A DNA stretch of 64,000 bases from Megaustenia siamemsis (Eukaryota > Mollusca > Gastropoda > Stylommatophora > Ariophantidae): positions 33,996,202 to 34,060,201 of the forward strand of contig JAVIAB010000160.1 of the NCBI GenBank assembly GCA_032433765.1, given 5' to 3'. This document shows positions 57,330-64,000 of this stretch, piece after piece. Below the pieces are notes generated by a model, which ran no database searches, had not been told where the DNA came from, and worked only from the letters and a program-made list of their open reading frames with translations. Positions within the stretch are counted from its first letter, which is position 1. Each line of letters opens with the position of its first letter. The translations under genes and the position numbers were made by a program.

Positions 57330-57715
57330 AGACAAGAAAACAGAACAGAGAATTGAAGCCTTTGAAATGTGGATATATAGAAGAATAGGTAGAATTAGAT
57401 GGAAGGAAAAGAAAACAAACGATGACGTCTTAAAACAACTAAAAATGAAAAGAGAACTACTAAACACAATTCAAACAAGACAAATGCGATTTTTGGGCCA
57501 TGTTAAAAGACACAACAACCTACTAAAAGTAATCTTAGAGGGGAAAATACAAGGTAAAAGAGGCAGAGGCAGGCCAAGACTAACATGGACGAGTAACATT
57601 AACAGATGGACAAGCCAGCCTATGACAACTGCACCATCAAAGCAAGAGACATAGCAGAATGGCGCTCCATGGTAGCGAACCTTCGTTGCGGAGACGGCAC
57701 TCGATGATGACTATT
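57330..57715 (+). mobile_element. LINE-F 3' fragment, open frame
   Basis: Open for ~95 codons: MWIYRRIGRIRWKEKKTNDD, then QTRQMRFLGHVKRHNN and GKRGRGRPRLTW, ending at CACTCGATGATGA. Typical C-terminal LINE domain. 5'-truncated. Confidence 0.85.
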
Positions 57716-57924
57716 CATCAATCTAAGTTGTTGTTGTTGTTAATATTAACAACATCAATTTAAGTGTTAACAAACAATGAAACATGACAGCAAAAGACGT
57801 CAACCAAAGGGCAAATTATCACTTTTCTCGGATCTGAAAGGCGATTGTTGAAAGAAGAAATAAAATGTAAGAATATGCATGTATTCTTCTGCTGGGTTAT
57901 TCCGACGATTACTCTTCTTTATCG

Positions 57925-58175
57925 GCGGGAGGGGAAGGACTGAGTGGTCTAGAGGTAACACGTAAGCCTCTGGACAAGAAGGTCCTGGATTCGAGTCCCG
58001 CCATAGGCGGTATACATTTTTTACGTTGAATTCATGGTTTGTTCATGGCTTTACCCTCTCAGGGTCATTGGGTAGTGTGATCAAATAGCTAGCCGTCTTG
58101 GGAAAGAGTCCCGTGTGCATTCTGTGCACGTTAAAGAAACAGTGGCAGCTAGGAATCGAAAAGGGTAGACTAAAA
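57925..58175 (+). mobile_element. SINE-B, compact copy
   Basis: tRNA-like head (GAGTGGTCTAGAGGTAACACG, GGATTCGAGTCCC), then a TACCCTCTCAGGGTCATTGGG middle and a GTGCACGTTAAAGAAAC end. It shows the normal length of the family, about 250 bases. Confidence 0.8.
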
Positions 58176-58242
58176 ATGGCTGCTGCACAAAACTAATCGG
58201 AAAAAATGAACCTAAAATTAAAATGTCAGAACTCTCGACGAT

Positions 58243-58294
58243 AAATACATGAGAGTACATGACGTACATGAGAGTACATGACGTACATGAGAAT
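58243..58294. repeat. Short tandem repeat before LINE-I
   Basis: ACATGAGAGTACATGACGT in about two and a half copies. The last one adjoins the LINE-I target site. Confidence 0.75.
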
Positions 58295-58306
58295 ACATCG
58301 GAAGTC

Positions 58307-60536
58307 TTTAAAGATGAACGTCGCTGAACGTTGTTGCTTTGGATGGCCTAGACTCACGTGCACTTGCTCAGTCGCACGGCCTAGAACCCGTTCCACGTTA
58401 TAATATACCCGTTATATATACCCGTTCCAGTATTCGGAGTGGCCAGATTAAGGAGGAGTGGCTACACAGCTACTTACTACCGCTACCGAAGCCAAACAAG
58501 GACCATTCTCAGATCAGTGCCTACAGAATCATCACAATGCAGAATACTGCGGGCAAGCTGCTGGAGAAAATAGTTGCCCGTGTCCTCACGTGTCGCCTTG
58601 AACAGAAACGCGTATTCCCATCCACACTCGGAGGTTATAGATATAACAAAGAGACATGGCTCAATGCGGCAGTATTTGCCTATGACGTCTTCGAAGGGTT
58701 CCACAGACGAGAGGAGACATGTGCTGCTGCTATAGATCTGGAGGATGCATACAACAGGGTACCATTTGAATATCTCATGCATATGCTTCTCAAACTGGCG
58801 GTGAACCCCTTCCTCATAAGATGGATCGCCGCGGCACTGTTTCAGAGGAAGGTGATACTCAGATGTGGAAGTTGGTCTTCCGAGCCAACATCCATTTGTC
58901 CTGGGCTGTCACAAGGCTCACCATTGTCACCAGTTCTATTTAATGTGTACACAATAACGATCACGGCCCAACAGCTGGATGGGAGGGGAAGAACTATGAC
59001 TTTTGCTGATGATATTCTGGTATATCGACAAGGAAGAGACAGACGGGGAATCGCCTCCACAATGCAAGACGAACTCGATCGCATTTCTTCCTGGTGTGGG
59101 GTTTCAGGTGCCTTGGTTAATCCTAATAAAGCATCAGTTTCATGGTTCTCCCTTAACAATCATATCGTTAATACGACCACACCGGTAGTACGAATGGGAG
59201 CTGATGAGGTGACCAGGGACAAGTTGATGACATACCTCGGAGTTAAGTTTGATCGCAGCCTGTGTTTTCGGGACCACGTTGACCATGTGATAACAAAATC
59301 CCGCAAAGGATTAGCCGCCTTGAAGGTCATGGCAGCTGCCAATATCGAGCAGAGGCTACTTACTCTTCTGTTCCAGGGATTAGTCCTCGCACCAATCGAG
59401 TATGCCCTGGCCATTCTTACTGTCAGTACGACTCAAATTGATAGGCTGGAGAAAATACAAAGTGAAGCCATGCGCATTATCCTGGGATGTACGAGGGACA
59501 CTCCCTGTGTGGCAATGAGGTATCTTCTTGACTTTCCAACCATGGATGACAGAATCAAGATCTGGAGAGCACGAGCATACCTGAAGATTAGTACAGATAC
59601 AGAGCATCCATTGCACCACGTGCTCAACACAGAGAAAGGTACCAGGCTAAAAAGAGGCAAATCATGGGTGGGCCGAGCAGAAGATGTCATCAAACAGGTC
59701 TGTGGGCTTACCAATATCAGCGTTGGTGAGGAGTGGATACCGGTGCCTACGTCATTTAAGGGGACTTTCTCATGTATTGTCACACTCGACAGGAAAAGTA
59801 GGGAACAGAACCCAGTCGTGGTTAATGCTGAGCTCAACGGTCTCATCTGCGATAACACCGATGAGAAAGATGCAGTCATCTATGCAGACGGATCTGTAAG
59901 ACGACACGAAAAAAGTGCATGGGCATTTACAGCACGTTCGGCAGGCAGAATAGCCAAGGAAGACAGTGGTGCATACGCCATGACCACGAGTAGCATGACA
60001 ATGGAGGTGATGGCAGTGACCAAGGCATTCAAATGGTTAGAGTCACAAGACTACATCCACGCATGTATACTGAGTGATTCGATGAGCATGATAAAAAAAG
60101 TGGAGGCGGGCTTTGTACGCATGCAATGGGTAGAGTCGTTGCAGAAATCCAAAATACGTAAGGTCACCTTTGTCTATGTCCCTGGACATGCGGGAGTACG
60201 GGGAAATGAGAGAGCGGACAGGTTGGCTAGCTGCGCTGTCGTTGAGGACGGGCAACCGATGGATCGGGCGGACGTCATCAATGCACTCCGAGATGTGGGA
60301 AGAGCACAGGACTTCGACAAACACAGATCAACGTCGCTTCTTCGGATGATGGAAATGGGAGTTAAGATGGGCACAGCCAGAAATGAGAAACTTGGTGGCC
60401 GTGTAAGAAGACTTATCAACCAACATAGAACTGGAGTCGTCAGTCGCTGGACACTGAGGGAATTGCTGAGGAGGGGATCTGAGCACCTATGGACATGTTC
60501 GGAGTGCAATGATGATGACCCGCAAATAACTCAATA
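58307..60536 (+). mobile_element. LINE-I: I-type non-LTR retrotransposon with intact RT-RNase H
   Basis: One frame is open to the stop at 60535-60537 (732 codons if counted from 58339, where the first codon is TTG). It keeps the RT palm and RNase H but has lost ORF1, the endonuclease and the start of ORF2. RT motifs include SQGSPLSPVLFN (Q192) and FADD (D224, D225). RNase H residues are all visible: D517, E556, D580, H617 in PGHAG, and D627. RT plus RNase H, and a TAA-type tail, place it near the I clade. A 12-bp TSD, ACATCGGAAGTC, flanks it at 58295-58306 and 60537-60548. The coding frame runs into the tail with no 3'UTR. It is young and cleanly inserted, but a fragment that cannot start its own ORF normally. 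Confidence 0.93.
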
Positions 60537-60634
60537 ACATCGGAAGTCGGAGAATATCTGCCTATATGACAGGGAAAACTGAGCACACGGCTGCCATTGC
60601 GAAAAATAGGAAAAAGTGATGTTCACTCCAAATT

Positions 60635-60890
60635 CGCTATTCAGTTAGCCGAGTTGGCAGTGTTCCCTAGCGTTTGGCTTTTCGTGGCAAGGCGATGTGC
60701 CAAGGAGTACAGGTTCGATCCTGCTTCGGACCATATATTGTTTTTTTTTTCTGTTATTGATTATTTGTCATTTTTTCTGAGTGCTGTAAACATACCTCTT
60801 CCTCTGAATTGATTCGCTGATTATCGCCTCGGATGTTTCCCTCTATAATAATATTCATTAATTATTATTTGTCTCCATTTTCGAATTTCC
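60635..60890 (+). mobile_element. SINE-C
   Basis: Head CAGTTAGCCGAGTTGGCAGTG, then AGGTTCGATCCTGCTTCGGAC, then TTCTGAGTGCTGTAAACATACC, and TTATCGCCTCGGATGTTTCCC to TTATTATTTGTCTCC. Confidence 0.78.
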
Positions 60891-60939
60891 ACTTGTTTAA
60901 CCAGATTGGAAAATTTGTTTTCAAATCTCCGTCTTGTGG

Positions 60940-61030
60940 AGTTGGAGTAGGTACTTGATCAGTTCTGTTTCGTTGATCCCGTGTGCAAACATTCAATTTT
61001 GACTCATTGACCACTTTCAACAAAAAAAAA
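60940..61030 (+). repeat. Dispersed ~210-bp repeat, partial
   Basis: GTTGGAGTAGGTACTTGATCA and GACTCATTGACCACTTTCA match the end of the other copies. It directly follows a SINE-C. Confidence 0.4.
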
Positions 61031-61044
61031 TAAATCAGGAAACA

Positions 61045-61437
61045 ACCAACAATAAGAAAAAATCAAATAATAACATAGGGGTAGAAAACTCCAACATCAA
61101 CGAGCTACTCTTCGCAAATGACCTATGCCTAATATATGAAGACGAAAACCTGCTGCAAAAGCATTTAACATCTCTAGATAAAAGCTGCACAAACTACAGT
61201 ATGAAAATTAACACAGTAAAAACAGAGGCTATAAGAATAAGCAAATTAAGACACCCATTAAACATTACGATCAAAGATAAAGAAATAAAACAAGTAGATG
61301 AATTCAAGTACTTAGGCACAATGTAGATGATGGGGAAAACATGGAATGATCTTAAAAGAATGGCAAAAGACAGAACGACTTGGAAAGTGTTTGTTGAAGA
61401 CCTATGCTCCACTGGGAGCTAACAAAGGTAGAAGAAT
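61045..61437 (+). mobile_element. LINE RT fragment joined to a LINE-D 3' end
   Basis: 61080-61325 encodes NELLFANDLCLIYEDENLL, where the usual FADD is FAND, through to DEFKYLGTM. At about 61326 the sequence switches to the last 110 bases of LINE-D (NDLKRMAKDRTTWKVFVEDLCS). Confidence 0.78.
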
Positions 61438-61439
61438 AA

Positions 61440-61800
61440 GAATACATGTGAGATGCGATGCTTGAGAAAAGTAACAAACAACACAAGAAGAGATAGAATA
61501 CCAAATGAAACCATAAGAAAAATAGTAGGAACAAAACCCTGCCAAGAATATATAGAACAACAACAACTTAAATGGTTTGGCCACCTGGTCAGAATGAATC
61601 CTTACCAATCACCATCAAGGGCGCTCTTCTCGAGAATGCATGGGAAAAAGACCAAGAGGAAGACCCAGAAAACGAAGATGGATAGATGCAGTGACAGAGA
61701 CATGTAACAACAAAGGAAAATCACTAATTCAGACAGTTCGAGCAGCTCAAGAACGACAAATGATATAAACCACGACACCTTTTAGGTATCAGTGAAAAGA
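61440..61800 (+). mobile_element. LINE-C-related 3' fragment
   Basis: Open frame MRCLRKVTNNTRRDRIPNETI, then EYIEQQQLKWFGHLVRM and a KRKTQKTKMDR end, with a GAAGAAGAAGA tail. Related to LINE-C but a distinct subfamily. Confidence 0.78.
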
Positions 61801-62019
61801 GAAAAGAAGAAGAAGAAGACCACTTTCAGCCCGGGAGTTGTCCCGCCTTAAGACCGCAGTTAAAAATAGACACGTGTTGGCGCTGCAGTGGTGAAAGTAG
61901 TAACCCCAATTAAAAGTACAACAAATAAGTTTGAAGGATAAGTATATTTACATCACTCGGAACAATTCCATAAACAAATAGCAACAAAAACACATGATTA
62001 TTATTTGTCTTCATACTAA

Positions 62020-62368
62020 ATCTCTGATGACAGGAAACAGTCTGAGAGATAAGATCAGAAATGAAGAACTGAGAAAAAAGCTAGGAATAGCCCCAGCCAT
62101 AGAATATATAAGGAAACAACAGATAAAATGGTTCGGCCACGTGACAAGGCAGAAAGAACAAAACACAACACAACGAGCCTTCAACAAACGTTGTGAGAAC
62201 AACAGACCCAAGGGTCGACCACGAAAAAGATGGATCGATGGAATATTAGAAGCACTAGGAAACATAACAGCAGCAGAGGCGAACAGAAGAGCAAAAGACC
62301 GCAAATTATATCTCCCCTCGACGCTGAAAGGCAGATGAGGAAGGAAAGAAGAAGAAGAAGAAGACTAA
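62020..62368 (+). mobile_element. LINE-C 3' fragment
   Basis: Open for ~105 codons: MTGNSLRDKIRNEELRKK, IEYIRKQQIKWFGHVTRQ, GRPRKRWIDG, then RKLYLPSTLKGR and a GAAGAAG tail. It is the best-preserved LINE-C C-terminus here. Confidence 0.88.
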
Positions 62369-62507
62369 ATCTCTGGAAACCACTATTTATCCTATTACTG
62401 TATGTCCACATCGGACGCATTTCAGCCCTACTTTGTCCGCGGCGATGCTAGGAAATACAGATATACAATTTGTTCCCAAGTTGTTGTAGTAAAAAAAAAC
62501 AAAAAAA

Positions 62508-62765
62508 AAGTAAAGTACCCCCTCCCCGTCACGCCAAGTGGCGTATAGGGAATATGGTGTTAGTGACCATACATTTTACAGACCTTCGGCACATGATTTT
62601 GGGGTAATGTGGTCGGTATTACGCCCGTGCCGCTTTACTTTCTCAGAAAAAATATCCGGTACCCATTAAAGGCTGGGTGAACCGGAGCCGTCAGTTGGAA
62701 TCGAACCCTACCTCTTGTCTTTTCTAGTCAAGTTCACTAACCACTGAGCTATATTATCGCAGTAA
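62508..62765 (-). mobile_element. SINE-A
   Basis: Near full-length, minus strand, with a small TAT insertion in the A-box region (GAGCTATATTATCGC). No clear TSD. Confidence 0.85.
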
Positions 62766-62799
62766 CCCATGCAATAGTTACTACATGATACATGTGTGA

Positions 62800-63060
62800 A
62801 AGACATCGCAATTGATAGCAACCTTTTTAGATTGCTTATGTGGCAGTGTGCTGAAATGCAGGTCGCTACTAGCAAGGCACTGTGTCGAGGAGTACAGGTT
62901 CGACCCTACTACGAGCTGTCTATTCTTTTCTGTTGTTTTGTGTGTGTGTCTTCTTCTCCCCCCCCCCCCCACCCCCGAGTGTTTTAAACTCATAAGCCCT
63001 GCCATGAACTAATTTGTAGATCCTCGGAAGTTTCCATTCTTAATAATATCAATTTATTTT
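62800..63060 (+). mobile_element. SINE-C, diverged
   Basis: Shares TGGCAGTGTG, AGGCACTGTGTCGAGGAGTA and CAGGTTCGACCCTACTACGAG with the other copies and a TCCTCGGAAGTTTCC-like 3' part. It contains a C-run at about 62957-62975. Confidence 0.65.
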
Positions 63061-63296
63061 TGTTTTCGCTTGAAAGTATCCGGACTGGAATCCATTTGTA
63101 ACAGACGTGGGATTTTCCCCAGTGACCTTGACCGACGTATAGGCCAGGTCAAGTGCTTATTCCTATAAGAGGTGAATTGCGAAACGCTACATGAAACCTC
63201 AACGGTTGAAAAGCTATGCTGCCCCGGGCACCATACCAACAACGGTAAACTATTACCTGTAACAATCGGTGAAATAACGTTAATCGTATAGTGAGA

Positions 63297-63440
63297 CGGA
63301 GAGTGGGTGGCAGAATCGATAACTTGTCGGGTTCCAAACCAGGAGAACACGAGTTCGAATCCCAGGTGGTCCACACCCATCTCCCTTGAAGAGAAACTAT
63401 ATGGGGCAATCGACTCACTTCAACAGAGAGAGTCTGGAAT
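63297..63440 (+). mobile_element. Unclassified tRNA-headed SINE-like sequence
   Basis: GTGGGTGGCAGAATCGATAAC and GAGTTCGAATCCCAGGTGG look like tRNA A and B boxes about 35 bases apart. Only one copy is in the window. Confidence 0.4.
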
Positions 63441-63462
63441 CCTACTCTGATTGAGTCTTGAT

Positions 63463-63463
63463 C

Positions 63464-63502
<39 letters not shown>

Positions 63503-64000
63503 TTTCTCTTCTTCTTCCTTCTTCATCTTTCTCCTTCTTCCTCCTTCTTCCTCCTTATTCCCTTCTTCTTGTTCTTCATTCTTCATCTTCCTCTTTCTTA
63601 TTCTTCTTCTTCCTCATTCCTCTCCTCATCTTCATTATACCGCTCCTCTTCCTTTCCCCTCTTCTTTGTCTAATCCCCCTCTTTTTCTTATTCTTCTTAT
63701 TCATCATGTTCCTCCACGTCCTTGCACACCCTCTCTTCTTCTTTCTCATTCCCCTCTTCGTATTTCTCTTCCTCATCACCCTCTTCCTCATCCTCCTCTT
63801 CTTCCTCTTCCTCGCCCCCCCCCCCCATTTTCTTCTTCCTCTTCCTCTCTTTTTCTTCTTTTTTCCTCGGTTCCTCCTCCGTCCTCCCCCTCTTCTTCTT
63901 TCTCTTCCTCATCCCCCCGTCTACCTCTCCCCCTCTTCTTCTTCCTCTCCTCCATTTCTTTTTCTTCTTATTCCGCTTATTTCTCCTCCTTTTCCCTCCA
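63463..64000. repeat. (GA)n followed by a ~500-bp polypyrimidine tract
   Basis: 63463-63503 is mostly GA repeats. From 63506 to the window end the plus strand is almost only C and T (CTT, TCC, CTTCTT mixtures). Charged Glu/Lys/Arg ORFs on the minus strand follow from the composition and are not genes. Confidence 0.93.

Noticed and set aside
58339..60537. 732-codon ORF as a host gene
   Set aside because: RT and RNase H motifs, a TSD and truncated family members show it is a LINE. The nominal first codon is TTG.
63149..63912. Glu/Lys/Arg-rich ORFs
   Set aside because: Direct result of the polypyrimidine composition.

Overview
This is a eukaryotic, AT-rich, repeat-dominated window from an invertebrate animal. 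A lophotrochozoan, probably a gastropod mollusc, is my best guess, but it is an inference from repeat content and from a divergent animal-type gene. Bacterial features are absent. There are spliced exons with GT/AG borders, intron-containing nuclear tRNA-Tyr genes, tRNA-derived SINEs, many 5'-truncated LINEs with target-site duplications (TSDs), and large micro- and minisatellites.

One host gene can be read completely. MRPL15 (mitochondrial large-subunit ribosomal protein uL15m) lies on the minus strand in five exons between 29772 and 17975 and encodes 294 aa. All four introns have GT-AG borders and compatible phases. Introns 1, 2 and 4 hold LINE and/or SINE insertions, intron 3 holds a LINE fragment and a 43-bp minisatellite, and intron 1 holds a young LINE with an open RT frame. 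A second, unidentified host gene may start on the plus strand at 45251-45364 (38 codons ending in a strong splice donor) and may end in an exon at 46267-46359.

Layout: 1-5650, LINE 3' fragments and a 29-bp minisatellite cut by two LINEs. 5800-17340, scattered SINEs and LINE fragments in AT-rich sequence. 17857-29772, MRPL15. 30107-30374, a foldback element. 30495-35180, LINEs and a 1.2-kb GATA/GGTA array. 35560-38560, SINEs and two minisatellites. 38560-43900, LINE fragments, a broken C2H2 zinc-finger sequence and SINEs. 44546-46660, the possible second gene. 47750-50570, I-type LINE remnants and a SINE whose interior became a 31-bp minisatellite. 50770-55755, a LINE-tRNA-Tyr segment present twice in direct orientation around a long decayed LINE. 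57330-60536, LINE 3' ends, a SINE and a 2.2-kb I-type LINE with an intact RT-RNase H frame. 60540-64000, more LINE/SINE fragments and a 500-bp polypyrimidine tract.

For bookkeeping I group the repeats by shared sequence. LINE-A has a GATA-type 3' tail. LINE-B has a YVDD RT and an ATG-repeat tail. LINE-C has a GAAGAA tail. LINE-D keeps part of its endonuclease. LINE-E has a C-terminal Cys/His motif. LINE-F has a GATGATG tail. LINE-I has RNase H and a TAA-type tail. SINE-A to SINE-D are tRNA-headed. These names are mine, not database names. The window's interest is in how these elements interact: nested insertions, satellites born inside transposons, and a duplicated tRNA-retroelement block. 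I see no gene cluster that looks like a defence, metabolic or other multi-gene system.
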